From Lachnospiraceae bacterium (GTDB taxonomy: Bacteria > Bacillota > Clostridia > Lachnospirales > Lachnospiraceae), in NCBI GenBank assembly GCA_017439665.1, contig JAFSIS010000058.1:1-59378 (forward strand): 59,378 bases of DNA, written 5' to 3'. This document shows positions 1-9,196 of this stretch, in pieces. Positions within the stretch are counted from its first letter, which is position 1. Each line of letters starts with the position of its first letter. A program made the translations under genes and the position numbers. Under the pieces are notes generated by a model that saw only the letters and a program-made list of their open reading frames with translations, did no database searches and was not told the DNA's origin.

Positions 1-360
1 GGACATCATATGAAGTCCGGCAAGATGTTTGGTTCTCTGGATAAATACAGCAGTAAGGACTATTACGAAAAGCACAAGACGATTCAATTTGATACGATTT
101 ACGAAGAAGGAATCTATCAGGTGATGTACGTTTTCCGCTCAAAGGTGTATAATGAAGAGGATATCGTTTTTAAATACTATCAGTTTTTTGAAGCGGCGAC
201 CCCGGAGGAGTTTGATGCTACCATGCGAGAGATGGCAAATATCTCTTTGTACGATACGGGAGTTACTGCAACCTATGGAGACAAGTTAATTACCCTGTCC
301 ACCTGTGACCACGCGGAGACGGACGGCAGATTTGTTGTAGTGGCAAAAAAAGTGAACTAG
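1..360 (+). CDS. srtB: Class B sortase, 3' part (5' end outside window)
   Basis: A membrane-bound transpeptidase that links sorting-signal proteins to peptidoglycan. The frame is open from base 1 and begins GHHMKSGKMFGSL, the sequence around the catalytic His of class B sortases (codons at 4-9). It continues to TLSTCDHAETDGRFVVVAKK, which holds the catalytic Cys (codon 304-306) and the catalytic Arg (codon 328-330). The ATG at position 10 lies after the catalytic His, so it is an internal Met and not the start; the N-terminal membrane anchor and first half are upstream of the window. The stop is 24 bases before a large surface protein that carries a PKTG sorting signal, so enzyme and substrate are probably co-transcribed. 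The family call is firm; the natural substrate is inferred from position. Confidence 0.9.
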   Translation, partial: GHHMKSGKMFGSLDKYSSKDYYEKHKTIQFDTIYEEGIYQVMYVFRSKVYNEEDIVFKYYQFFEAATPEEFDATMREMANISLYDTGVTATYGDKLITLSTCDHAETDGRFVVVAKKVN

Positions 361-384
361 AGGTTTACAAAGGAGAAAATTGCA

Positions 385-3300
385 ATGAGCAAAAGACCAG
401 GAACAAAGACCACAAAGAAGAAGAATTACAGATTGCGCAAATCGGTACGGAGGACCCTCGGTGCCCTTTTTCTGATTTCCGCAATTATTGTAGCGGCAAT
501 TCCTTTTCCGGATTCTTTAGCTACAGATAGTGCGGATACGACGACTGACCAAAATCAGGGTACAGTTGCGCAGACAACCCTGCCAACACCCTCCTATAGT
601 CCGGTGGATGAAACGGTAAATGATGGGGTGAATTTGAACAATAATGGTAAACCAGGGCAGTCTACATACAATCCGGCCCAGCCGGGTGGCGCCACAAAGA
701 GAGCTTATACCTTATTGAATATTGATGGGAACTGGTATTATGAGTGGCAGTTCGAATTTTATCTTCTGAATGGAAATGAAGCTATCATCAATTATTATAA
801 TAAGAGCTATAAAACGGAAAATATCCATTTAAAACAGACGATCAATACTGGTTACAATTTTGTGGAAGGTAATGTCTATGATGAATATTACAAAACGGGC
901 GATGGTTCTAAAGATATTGTTATAAATGAAAACAATTATACCGACTATTACAATGCTAAGTATTTTAAATCTGCCTGTGATTCCATAAAAAAACAAGTAG
1001 ATGAACAAAAGGCTGATCCCGCAAAGACAATCACCCCTGTAACAGTAAGGCTTACCGATAATGATTTGGTAAGCGAAAGTCAGAGACTGGAATACTATTG
1101 TGAGAAAGTATATAATAATGGTGCATTACGAGAAAAAGGCTATACCTTACATATGGCACTGGCAGATGGTTCCATCAGTACCCAGGATGATCCACCTGTA
1201 AGTTTAGATCAGGCATATTATGTGATTTATATTCCTAGAAAATTAACTGCTACTGAAGTACCTGCGGGATACTCTCAGGATGACAACGGATTTTTATACC
1301 AGTCAACCAATTCATATATTTTAAAAGGAATTGGAGAAAAGGCATTTTATAATGTTGATAACGTAAAATCAATTGAAATGTCAGAGCAGATTGAATACAT
1401 CGGGGACAGTGCCTTTGAGGATGCTTCCCTGGTTCAGCGGGTTGAACTGGGAAATGCCAGGGAGATTGGCAACAGAGCCTTTAAGAGTTGTGGAGAACTG
1501 ACTACCCTTGTATTACAAAACCCCTTGGAGACGATAGGAACAGAGGCTTTTTCCCAAACCAAGCTGACCGGGATAACCTTCCCAGGAACGGTAAAGAAGA
1601 TTGGCTATGGTGCCTTTGCCAATAATGCAAAACTCTCTACTATAAAATTTGAAAATGCAATTGATGTGGAAATCGGGGCCTATGCGTTTTATAATTGTCC
1701 CTCTCTGGCAAACCAGAACTTTGAAAACGATGACATTAGTACTATTGGGGAAGGTGCATTTGCCCTTGGTGTATTGGATGATGGCACATGTACAAGTTTT
1801 GTATTCCCTAAGAATCTGGAGCCTTTAACAAAAGCAACAGGAAGTACAAATGCTGAACCAAAATATACAGAATTTGGTGACTGTATTCTGGCAGGTAGGA
1901 CTGCTTTGCAGAATGTAACCATGCCTGCAGCATTGGGGCGCAGCCCTCTGCAAGAGGTTATACTGCCTGTAGGAACTTTCCAGGGCTGTAGTAGTTTAGC
2001 GCTTGTAACATTCCCTTCTACCTGCGTAAATGTAAGTTATGACTCCAAATTATATTCCCAGGTAGATAATCCAGAATTTTATGTAGTGGGACCGGCTTTA
2101 TTATCTGCTGGCAAAACGGATCCTGCCAAGCCTAGAAGCTCCACATGGTACTGTACGATTAGTAACGGTGCTGAAGTGCCTTATATGTATGAGCTGAATG
2201 GAGTAACTTATTATGAGGTGAAAAGTGACAGTTACCTGTTGTCATTGATTACTAATGATGGCAATAAAACAGCTTCAGTAGGGCAGATCGCCCTTGTTCC
2301 TGGAGAAGCGGGAGGTGAACTGACCATACGGGATCAGATTGGCGAATATGAAATTGTCAAGCTGGAAGACGGATGTGTAACAGAAGAAATCAGAAAGGGA
2401 ACGGGGGCTCCTGATTATTCTGGAGCGTTGAAAGAGTTAGTAATAGGAAATTCTGTTACAGAGATAGGAGCTTCCGTATTTGAAGACTGTCCATTACTGG
2501 AAACGGTTACTCTTGGGGATGGCATAACCTCTATTGGAAGCAGCGCATTTAAAAACTGTCCTAAGTTAGAAAGTATTGTTATTGGTAGTGGTGTTACCTC
2601 TATTGGAGATAGTGCCTTTGAAGAGTGTAAGTCATTGGTATCTGTGGTGTTTAAAGAACCCGTTGCCGGACCTTCAAGCTTTCCGGCAGGAGCGATTGGA
2701 AACAATGCTTTTGCAACCAATTCCAGCCAATTGATCATGGAAGGAGTGATTGAAGAGGGGTATGCTCCATTTGAGTATGCAATGACGCCTGGAAATCGTG
2801 CCAATCAGGCAGAAGGTGTTGGAATTCTGTATAAGAGTACGGATCCCAGTAATATCTATGTGTTGTTGGATGAAGCGACAGGACTCGCAACAGCTATACA
2901 TTATCCTCATTTCCGGGATTTAACGATGATGTGTACTAATGCACCGACTGTTCCATTGCATGAAGCATACTATGCAGGAAATGTTGATCTGACGCCTTAT
3001 GAGCTGGCTCAGGTTAACGCCAGCCTGAATCCTGTATTTTTCTCCGGAATTGAGTCCATTGATGTAAGTGGTTTGATGAATGATACAGGAAGTAAAAACA
3101 ACACCAATGTTACCAGATATATGACTGGCACTACTGCAGTTAGTGAAATACAGAAATATGCAGACCAGTATAAGCAGTATGGCCTGTTTTCCGGAAATAC
3201 GAACGAATTTCCGGATGGAGATTCCAATGAGCAGATTGAGCGAGGAGATGACTGTGTTGAAACGGTTACACTTGTTTCTGTCAAATCCCTGCCGAATACG

Positions 3301-5343
3301 GATAAGCTGAGCTTTACTAATGAAGAAGACAGGATCAAGAGCGGAGCTTTCTATAGCTGTGAAAGACTGCAGTCAGTAACGCTGGGCAGTGCTATGGAGG
3401 ATGTGGGAGATGCACCCTTTATGGGATGTTACTCCATGTATAATGTAGACTGTACGGATAATCCGAATTTCCTTTTTGAGAATAAGATTTTATATGGAAA
3501 TAAGACGGATGGTTCTACAGAGCTTATTGAGGTGCTGGGAAGCCGTGGAAATGATGGTGTTAATTCTATTAATGTAACGGCGGATCCTGCATTGGCAACG
3601 ATTTCAGAAATTGGAAGCGGAGCTTTTATGGATTGTCCATACCTGTTTTCTGTAGATTTCACAGGTGCCACCGGCTTTAGAGAGATTCCGGATGATACCT
3701 TCCGTGAGTCTTCTCAAAGTTACCTTCAGGTCATCCTTCCTGAAAATGTAAGAGAGATTGGGCATAGAGCCTTTGGAGATATGGATACGGCAGTGGTAAG
3801 TATTTATGGCCGTGAAGTTAGTTTGGCTTCTGATGCTTTTGAAAATACGACTACACCTATTGTACATGCATATCTGGATTCAGCTGCCTATAACACAGCA
3901 GCCAGAATGCCAGGTGTACAGGTGATTCCTCTTGACAATACCTATAAGGTACAGTTCTTGGATTATGGCGGCCAGGCTCTGACAGGAGTACAGTATGTGA
4001 AGGAAGGAGAAGGTGCTGAACCACCGGAAGAAGATCCTGTACGTGAAGGATATAAATTTACCGGTTGGGATAAATCCTATCGAGATATCACGGAAGATAC
4101 CTTGATTTATGCTACATATGAAATCGATAAGGAGAGTGATTACTGGGATACACAGTTCCCCGGGGGAACAGGTGATGGAACCGGTAGTGGAGGTGCTGGA
4201 AGTGGTGGCACAGGAACTGGAACAGGCACTGGCACAGGAACTGGAAGTGGCTCCACCAGTGGAGATTATGATAAGGATGGCAACAAACTTTACACACTGA
4301 CCGTAACCGGTGGTACAGGCGGTGGAAAATATAAGGCAGGTCAGAAGGTTAACATTGCAGCCAGTGGCGGATCTTCAGGAACTACCTTTGGATATTGGAG
4401 CAGTTCTAATACAAGTGTTATTTTTGCGGACACCACAAAGACATCGACAACTCTGGTGATGCCTGCCAGTGATGCAACGGTCATCGCTAATTATGTGGGA
4501 CAATATAGATTAGAGGTTGAATATGGAAGCGGAAGTGGAAGCTATCCGGCAGGAGCAAAGGTTAATATTTCTGCAGTTGAGCCTCCGGCAGGTAAGAAGT
4601 TTTATAAGTGGACGACTACAACCTCCGGTTTAACCATTGCAAGCTCGACTTCTTCCTCTACAACGATTACCATGCCGTCCGCCAATGCAAAGGTAACGGC
4701 AACCTATAGCAATACCACTTCGGGAAGTGGCACAGGAAGTAGTTCTACCACAGGAACTTCCTCCAACAATAAGACCAGTATCATCATTACCCGTCCGGGT
4801 ATTTCCGATACGGATCAGGCTTCAGCATATGTAAGCGGCTCCTCTGATGGATTTATTGTAAAAATTTCTCAGAGTGCTGAGGCAGATGCAGCGGCATTGG
4901 CAGCCCTGGAAGCAGCGTATGGAGATATGACTCCCATTAAGTTTGCTGCCATGGATATCAGCCTCTATGATTCTACCGGAACGACCAAGATTACAGACAC
5001 TACCGGTCTGAAAATTAATATTACCATGCCTATTCCGGATGCGTTGAGAGCATATGCGGGCAATAATAAGATTGCAGCAATTTCGAATAATAGTCTGGAG
5101 AAGCTGGGAGTTAAATTTATTACCATGAACGGTGTACCTTGTATGAGCTTTACCGCAACTCATTTCTCACCCTATGTAGTTTATGTGGATACGGGAAATC
5201 TGGTGGCCGGTGATATTCTGGATCAGACACCTAAGACTGGTGACGGTATTCACCCTAAGTGGTTCTTAAGTATAGGACTTGCATCCATCTCCATGATCTT
5301 ATTCCTGAAGAAGGATTCCAAGTATAAAACCAGATTGACTTAA
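385..5343 (+). CDS. Large BspA-like leucine-rich-repeat surface protein with PKTG anchor
   Basis: A secreted, wall-anchored protein of 1652 residues, probably a binding or adhesion protein. An arginine/lysine-rich start and hydrophobic stretch (about 20-46) form a signal peptide. LRR_5-type repeats with the pattern IG..AF..C..L occur in three clusters (about 315-535, 645-760 and 955-1155). An InlB-type B repeat with GYKFTGWDKSYRDI follows at about 1186-1249. A Gly/Thr linker (about 1258-1295) leads to two divergent InlB-like domains (about 1301-1371 and 1373-1442), then a C-terminal domain with THFSPYVVYVDTG. The sorting signal is TPKTG (PKTG codons 5230-5241), a hydrophobic segment and the basic tail KKDSKYKTR. 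AAAGGAGA precedes the ATG. It sits directly after a class B sortase. The ligand is unknown. Confidence 0.9.
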   Translation: MSKRPGTKTTKKKNYRLRKSVRRTLGALFLISAIIVAAIPFPDSLATDSADTTTDQNQGTVAQTTLPTPSYSPVDETVNDGVNLNNNGKPGQSTYNPAQPGGATKRAYTLLNIDGNWYYEWQFEFYLLNGNEAIINYYNKSYKTENIHLKQTINTGYNFVEGNVYDEYYKTGDGSKDIVINENNYTDYYNAKYFKSACDSIKKQVDEQKADPAKTITPVTVRLTDNDLVSESQRLEYYCEKVYNNGALREKGYTLHMALADGSISTQDDPPVSLDQAYYVIYIPRKLTATEVPAGYSQDDNGFLYQSTNSYILKGIGEKAFYNVDNVKSIEMSEQIEYIGDSAFEDASLVQRVELGNAREIGNRAFKSCGELTTLVLQNPLETIGTEAFSQTKLTGITFPGTVKKIGYGAFANNAKLSTIKFENAIDVEIGAYAFYNCPSLANQNFENDDISTIGEGAFALGVLDDGTCTSFVFPKNLEPLTKATGSTNAEPKYTEFGDCILAGRTALQNVTMPAALGRSPLQEVILPVGTFQGCSSLALVTFPSTCVNVSYDSKLYSQVDNPEFYVVGPALLSAGKTDPAKPRSSTWYCTISNGAEVPYMYELNGVTYYEVKSDSYLLSLITNDGNKTASVGQIALVPGEAGGELTIRDQIGEYEIVKLEDGCVTEEIRKGTGAPDYSGALKELVIGNSVTEIGASVFEDCPLLETVTLGDGITSIGSSAFKNCPKLESIVIGSGVTSIGDSAFEECKSLVSVVFKEPVAGPSSFPAGAIGNNAFATNSSQLIMEGVIEEGYAPFEYAMTPGNRANQAEGVGILYKSTDPSNIYVLLDEATGLATAIHYPHFRDLTMMCTNAPTVPLHEAYYAGNVDLTPYELAQVNASLNPVFFSGIESIDVSGLMNDTGSKNNTNVTRYMTGTTAVSEIQKYADQYKQYGLFSGNTNEFPDGDSNEQIERGDDCVETVTLVSVKSLPNTDKLSFTNEEDRIKSGAFYSCERLQSVTLGSAMEDVGDAPFMGCYSMYNVDCTDNPNFLFENKILYGNKTDGSTELIEVLGSRGNDGVNSINVTADPALATISEIGSGAFMDCPYLFSVDFTGATGFREIPDDTFRESSQSYLQVILPENVREIGHRAFGDMDTAVVSIYGREVSLASDAFENTTTPIVHAYLDSAAYNTAARMPGVQVIPLDNTYKVQFLDYGGQALTGVQYVKEGEGAEPPEEDPVREGYKFTGWDKSYRDITEDTLIYATYEIDKESDYWDTQFPGGTGDGTGSGGAGSGGTGTGTGTGTGTGSGSTSGDYDKDGNKLYTLTVTGGTGGGKYKAGQKVNIAASGGSSGTTFGYWSSSNTSVIFADTTKTSTTLVMPASDATVIANYVGQYRLEVEYGSGSGSYPAGAKVNISAVEPPAGKKFYKWTTTTSGLTIASSTSSSTTITMPSANAKVTATYSNTTSGSGTGSSSTTGTSSNNKTSIIITRPGISDTDQASAYVSGSSDGFIVKISQSAEADAAALAALEAAYGDMTPIKFAAMDISLYDSTGTTKITDTTGLKINITMPIPDALRAYAGNNKIAAISNNSLEKLGVKFITMNGVPCMSFTATHFSPYVVYVDTGNLVAGDILDQTPKTGDGIHPKWFLSIGLASISMILFLKKDSKYKTRLT
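4156..4255 (+). repeat. Gly/Thr-coding simple repeat tract in surface-protein linker
   Basis: Low-complexity DNA encoding alternating Gly, Thr and Ser. A 16-base stretch starting GGCACAGGAACTGG occurs at 4207-4222 and again at 4231-4246, a 24-base period. It forms a flexible spacer between the repeat domains and the wall-proximal domains, and such tracts can change length by slippage. The frame stays open through it. Confidence 0.7.
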
Positions 5344-5368
5344 GAGAGCTATACAGATGTGTTAACAG

Positions 5369-5396
5369 TTCCGGCGGGCCGAAAGGTCCGCCGGAA
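5369..5396 (+). promoter_or_regulatory. GC-rich hairpin between two surface-protein genes
   Basis: A 12-bp stem (TTCCGGCGGGCC against GGTCCGCCGGAA, one G-T pair) closed by a GAAA tetraloop lies between the two leucine-rich-repeat genes. No U-run follows, so it does not look like a standard intrinsic terminator. A 3'-end stabilising or processing hairpin, or a partial terminator that lowers expression of the downstream gene, fits better. Confidence 0.5.
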
Positions 5397-5428
5397 AGTA
5401 ATTAAAAAAGTTTATGGAGGATGAAGCA

Positions 5429-6655
5429 GTGGCAAGAATGAAAAGGGCGGCAAGTGTTATCTTTTTGGCAGTTTTTATTCTGACTCTGACAGTTTTCTTT
5501 TTTCTAGCACGGCTTCCCGGTACAAGAAGCAGTGCGGCAACTACAGACTATCAGATCAGCAATGGAACACTGATCAGTTATAAAGGGACAGAAACCAGAA
5601 TAACCATTCCTTCTGAGGTAAAGGTTATTGGAGCAGAAGCTTTTGCAGGGAACACTACTTTGACTGTAGTGGTCATTGGTGATAATGTAAAGGAAATTAA
5701 ATCTGGTGCTTTCAGTAATAATACTTCCCTGAAGAGAGTTTCTATCGGAGAGAGTGTGAAGGAGATTGATTCCGGAATCTTTGCCGGCTGTGACAGCCTC
5801 ACCTCTGTAGCTGTGGATAAGGATAATCCCTGGTTTGTGGTTGAGGGAAATGCGCTGTATAATACGAATAAATCTGTTCTTTATGCTTATTTCGGAGGAA
5901 GTAAAACGGCTAAGTTCAGTATGCCTTCTTCGGTAACGAAGATTATGAATTATGCTTTTTGGGGAAATGATTATCTGCAGGAGGTTAATTTAAGCTCATC
6001 CCTGAGAGAAATTTCGGGTTATGCATTTTCCGGCTGTAAGACTCTTTCCAAAATCGATATTCCTTATTCAGTTAAGAGTATAGATACCAGAGCTTTTGAG
6101 AATTGTAGTTCTTTGGGTGAGGTGGAAATTTCCTCTTCCGTGGGCTATATCCATTCCACCGCCTTTGATGGCTGTTCCAATTTGGTCATTCAGGCTAATG
6201 CAGGCACGGTGGCCTATACCTTTTATCAGGACTGGAAGGCCAATGATTGGGGAAAAACGGTAGAAACATCCAGCCTTCTGGTGGAGCAGGTGGTGGATGG
6301 TGACACAGCCACAGTCAGTGGAAATGATGCTGAATCGGGTGGAAAGGTATACGTAGTGGGTGGTAATAATCAGGTAACTACTGTTGATAAAAATGGTGTA
6401 AGCAGTCAGAATACTGGAAGTACATCTGATGGCAGCCAGAGCACCGATACAACATCGGCAGTTGACCGTGCCCGGAACCACCCCAGCAATGTGGATTATA
6501 TTCCCCAGAGTGATCCTCTGGATACCGTAGAAGATGGAGTAGTAGGAAAAACTATTGTGGTAGGTCGAAATGCAGTCATCCTCATGGATTCCTCGCTTCC
6601 GGTCACTTCCGGAGAAAGTGTTCAGTCAAATGATTCTGATGAGGCAGAACAGTAA
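5429..6655 (+). CDS. Leucine-rich-repeat protein with N-terminal membrane anchor or signal
   Basis: A BspA-like LRR_5 protein of about 408 residues. The start chosen is GTG 5429, which has GGAGG at 5416-5420 and an 8-base spacer; the in-frame ATG at 5414 overlaps that ribosome-binding site. A basic start and one long hydrophobic stretch (about 6-26) direct export; whether it is cleaved is uncertain. The repeats (IGAEAFAGNTTL, IKSGAFSNNTSL, ISGYAFSGCKTL and similar) occupy roughly the first two thirds. The last third is a Ser/Thr/Asp-rich tail with Val-rich strands and no recognisable domain. There is no PxTG motif, so unlike its upstream neighbour it is not a sortase substrate. It follows the sortase and the large repeat protein and is likely in the same transcription unit, past a hairpin. 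Confidence 0.82.
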   Translation: MARMKRAASVIFLAVFILTLTVFFFLARLPGTRSSAATTDYQISNGTLISYKGTETRITIPSEVKVIGAEAFAGNTTLTVVVIGDNVKEIKSGAFSNNTSLKRVSIGESVKEIDSGIFAGCDSLTSVAVDKDNPWFVVEGNALYNTNKSVLYAYFGGSKTAKFSMPSSVTKIMNYAFWGNDYLQEVNLSSSLREISGYAFSGCKTLSKIDIPYSVKSIDTRAFENCSSLGEVEISSSVGYIHSTAFDGCSNLVIQANAGTVAYTFYQDWKANDWGKTVETSSLLVEQVVDGDTATVSGNDAESGGKVYVVGGNNQVTTVDKNGVSSQNTGSTSDGSQSTDTTSAVDRARNHPSNVDYIPQSDPLDTVEDGVVGKTIVVGRNAVILMDSSLPVTSGESVQSNDSDEAEQ

Positions 6656-6703
6656 CCATCGCTGATGAGCCGCATATGCTGTAAAAAAGTACAGGAGTAT
6701 GTG

Positions 6704-7615
6704 ATGCAGCGGGTCAGAACACAGCTTGGATGTGAAGAAAAAGAGGTCAGTATCTATTGCGGGAAGGATATTACTGTAGCCATTCTGGATACGGGAATCA
6801 TTCCCCATCCGGATTTTCAGGGCAGGATTCTGGCTTTTCGGGATTTTATACATCAAAAACAAAGGCTTTATGATGATGCCGGTCATGGAACCCATGTAGC
6901 AGGGTGCCTGGCCGGCAGCGGTTTTCTATCAGAAGGACGTTTCAGAGGAATTGCTCCCGCCTGTAATCTGGTTATCGGGAAGGTATTGGATAAGGAGGGG
7001 GGCGGGGATACGAACATGATGCTGGAAGCCTTGAAGTGGATTCTGGAAGAGAGAAGAAGGTGGAATATCCGGATATTGAATATTTCTGTTGGTTTTGAAG
7101 AGCATGTAGAGCCTGATAAGATCAAACGTCTGTTAAAAGCTTTGGAAGAGGTACACCAGGCAGGAATTCTTGTGGTTGTGGCTGCCGGGAATAAGGGACC
7201 GAAGGAGGGAAGTATTTCTCCTCTGGGGATGGGAAAACAGGTATTGACCGTAGGCTGTCACGATGGAGACTACAGACCTTCCGGAATAACCCTATGTGCC
7301 AGTTATTCCGGAAGGGGACCAAGTACGCAGGTAATGAAAAAGCCGGATATTGTAGCACCGGGAACCCGTATCATGGCTGCCAGTGCAAAATTGAGCAGAA
7401 GAAGAAATACCTATGAACAGGCTTATGAAGCTAAAAGCGGTACTTCCTTTGCCGCTCCTTTGGTTTCGGGTGCAGCTGCCTTATTATGGGAAAAATATCC
7501 TTTTTATACTGCCGGGGAAGTCAAACGAAGGATCTGTTATTCTGCCAGGGATCTGGGAGAACCCTGGGGGAAACAGGGATGGGGAATGTTGGATATTCAA
7601 GCAATGCTTAAATAA
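6704..7615 (+). CDS. Subtilisin-like serine protease (S8), no signal peptide
   Basis: A compact subtilase of about 303 residues. The triad is visible: Asp29 in AILDTG, His61 in AGHGTHVAG and Ser248 in SGTSFAAPLVSG, with the oxyanion Asn163 in AAGNKG. There is no signal peptide or propeptide, as in the intracellular AprX/ISP type. ATG 6704 has AGGAG six bases upstream and was preferred; ATG 6665 would add 13 residues but lacks a ribosome-binding site. The gene begins about 50 bases after the second leucine-rich-repeat gene and is probably co-transcribed with it. A role in turnover or processing of the neighbouring surface proteins is suggested only by position, since the absence of an export signal argues for a cytoplasmic role. 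Confidence 0.88.
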   Translation: MQRVRTQLGCEEKEVSIYCGKDITVAILDTGIIPHPDFQGRILAFRDFIHQKQRLYDDAGHGTHVAGCLAGSGFLSEGRFRGIAPACNLVIGKVLDKEGGGDTNMMLEALKWILEERRRWNIRILNISVGFEEHVEPDKIKRLLKALEEVHQAGILVVVAAGNKGPKEGSISPLGMGKQVLTVGCHDGDYRPSGITLCASYSGRGPSTQVMKKPDIVAPGTRIMAASAKLSRRRNTYEQAYEAKSGTSFAAPLVSGAAALLWEKYPFYTAGEVKRRICYSARDLGEPWGKQGWGMLDIQAMLK

Positions 7616-7631
7616 TTGTAATTATTCATCA

Positions 7632-7660
7632 TTGACACATCTCGTATAATTGTATACAAT
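7632..7660 (+). promoter_or_regulatory. Strong sigma-A promoter of the citrate synthase operon
   Basis: A consensus -35 TTGACA (7632-7637), a 17-base spacer and -10 TACAAT (7655-7660). Transcription would start near 7667, about 58 bases before the first gene of the operon. The -10 and the end of the spacer lie inside a palindrome, so a bound regulator would block it. Confidence 0.8.
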
Positions 7661-7674
7661 CATACGAGATGTGT
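7635..7674. promoter_or_regulatory. 40-bp palindrome, candidate GntR-family operator
   Basis: A near-perfect 40-bp inverted repeat centred at 7654/7655. A 12-bp core ATTGTATACAAT (7649-7660) is flanked by arms ACACATCTCGTAT (7635-7647) and ATACGAGATGTGT (7662-7674); 19 of 20 pairs match. The core resembles TTGTATACAA-type operators of FCD-subfamily GntR regulators, and such a regulator is the second gene of the operon. In transcripts reading through from the protease gene the same repeat would form a long hairpin followed by UUUU, so it could also end upstream transcription. Confidence 0.7.
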
Positions 7675-7724
7675 TTTCCGGTTAACTAATTATAGTTATC
7701 GGAGTAAAAGTGGAGGATAATAGA

Positions 7725-9140
7725 ATGAATGAAAATGCAGATATCTTTATGAACAGACCGGTATTTATGAATCCTAATAACCACTTGCTTGAGATTGAAG
7801 AGCATATGTATATTCTGGATGATGTGAAGAAGCCTAATGTTTTTCGGAATATGTTTCCTTATTCTGAGGTTCCTAAAATTCCCTTTAATGACCGGATCGT
7901 ACCCCATAATATGCCGGAGGAGATCTGGATCACAGATACCACCTTCAGGGACGGACAGCAGTCGAGGGCTCCCTATACCACAGAGCAGATCGTAACAATT
8001 TTTGATTATTTACATAGATTGGGCGGCCCCAACGGAATGATCCGTGCCAGTGAATTTTTTCTCTACAGTAAAAAAGACAGGGATGCCGTATATAAATGTA
8101 TGGAAAGAGGGTATCAGTTTCCTGAGGTAACCAGCTGGATCCGTGCCAGTAAGGAGGATTTTAAACTGGTGAAGGAAATCGGAATGAAGGAAACGGGTAT
8201 TCTGGTCAGCTGTTCCGATTATCATATCTTCATGAAGCTGAAGATGACCAGAAGACAGGCGATGGACCACTATATTGGAGTTATCCGTGACTGTCTGGAG
8301 GAAGGAATAAGCCCAAGATGCCATCTGGAAGATATTACCAGAGCGGATATCTATGGATACGTCGTGCCTTTCTGTCTGGAGCTGATGAAGCTGATGCAGG
8401 AGTACAAAATACCGATTAAGATCAGAGCCTGTGATACCATGGGATATGGGGTAAACTATCCCGGTGCAGTAATTCCCAGAAGTGTTCCGGGAATCATCTA
8501 TGCCCTGCATAAACATGCAGGTGTACCCCATCATCTGATCGAGTGGCATGGACACAATGATTTTTATAAGGCAGTAGTCAATTCCACCACCGCCTGGCTG
8601 TATGGCTGCAGTGGGGTAAATACCTCCCTCTTTGGTATCGGAGAGAGAACCGGTAATACCCCCCTGGAGGCCATGGTATTCGAATATGCACAGCTTAAGG
8701 GAGATCTGAACGGAATGGATACTACCGTGATCACTGAGCTGGCAGAGTATTATGAGAAGGAGATTGGCTATACTATCCCTTCACGAACCCCCTTTGTAGG
8801 GAAGAATTTTAATGTGACCAGGGCAGGAATCCACGCAGATGGTTTGTTGAAAAATGAAGAGATCTACAATATTTTTGATACGGAGAAATACCTGAACAGA
8901 CCCGTTTTGTGTTCTGTAAGCAATACTTCCGGGCTGGCCGGTATCGCTCATTGGATCAATACCTATCATCGATTGAAAGAGGACAGGGCAGTAGATAAGA
9001 ATGATCCTCTGGTAAAGGAGATCAAGGAGTGGGTGGACCAGGAATATGCGGATGGCCGTGTCACGGTATTAACGGATGAAGAATTGATTGCCTGTATTCA
9101 GAAAAAATGCAGTAAGCTGGGTATTGTTTTAGGGGAATAA
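7725..9140 (+). CDS. Probable Re-citrate synthase (homocitrate/isopropylmalate synthase superfamily)
   Basis: A TIM-barrel acyl-CoA condensing enzyme of the DRE-TIM family, 471 residues. Motifs are DTTFRDGQQSRAPYT from residue 71 and HGHND at 275-279, the metal-binding positions of isopropylmalate and homocitrate synthases. The LeuA allosteric domain is absent. It shares an operon with a GntR regulator and NADP isocitrate dehydrogenase, not with leucine genes. This matches the Re-citrate synthase of clostridia such as C. kluyveri, which makes citrate from oxaloacetate and acetyl-CoA as the first step to 2-oxoglutarate and glutamate. Start: ATG 7725 lies 8 bases after GGAGG; a GTG at 7710 overlaps that site. 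Homocitrate or citramalate synthase remain possible. No aconitase gene is in the window. Confidence 0.75.
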   Translation: MNENADIFMNRPVFMNPNNHLLEIEEHMYILDDVKKPNVFRNMFPYSEVPKIPFNDRIVPHNMPEEIWITDTTFRDGQQSRAPYTTEQIVTIFDYLHRLGGPNGMIRASEFFLYSKKDRDAVYKCMERGYQFPEVTSWIRASKEDFKLVKEIGMKETGILVSCSDYHIFMKLKMTRRQAMDHYIGVIRDCLEEGISPRCHLEDITRADIYGYVVPFCLELMKLMQEYKIPIKIRACDTMGYGVNYPGAVIPRSVPGIIYALHKHAGVPHHLIEWHGHNDFYKAVVNSTTAWLYGCSGVNTSLFGIGERTGNTPLEAMVFEYAQLKGDLNGMDTTVITELAEYYEKEIGYTIPSRTPFVGKNFNVTRAGIHADGLLKNEEIYNIFDTEKYLNRPVLCSVSNTSGLAGIAHWINTYHRLKEDRAVDKNDPLVKEIKEWVDQEYADGRVTVLTDEELIACIQKKCSKLGIVLGE

Positions 9141-9196
9141 GCATAGCAGATTTTGCAGGAGCATTTTGGGAGCTGCCAGGAAGGATAGAAGGAAAA

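Noticed and set aside
10..360. ATG at position 10 as a gene start
   Set aside because: The frame is open from base 1 and the catalytic His codons of the sortase lie at 4-9, before this ATG, so the gene begins upstream of the window.
4156..4255. CRISPR-like or minisatellite array
   Set aside because: The repeats are in frame inside a long coding sequence and encode a Gly/Thr linker; there are no unique spacers. The same applies to 13958-14023.
7725..9140. Histone-lysine methyltransferase or 2-isopropylmalate synthase as the product name
   Set aside because: There is no SET domain. The LeuA allosteric domain is missing and the neighbours are isocitrate dehydrogenase and a GntR regulator, not leucine genes.
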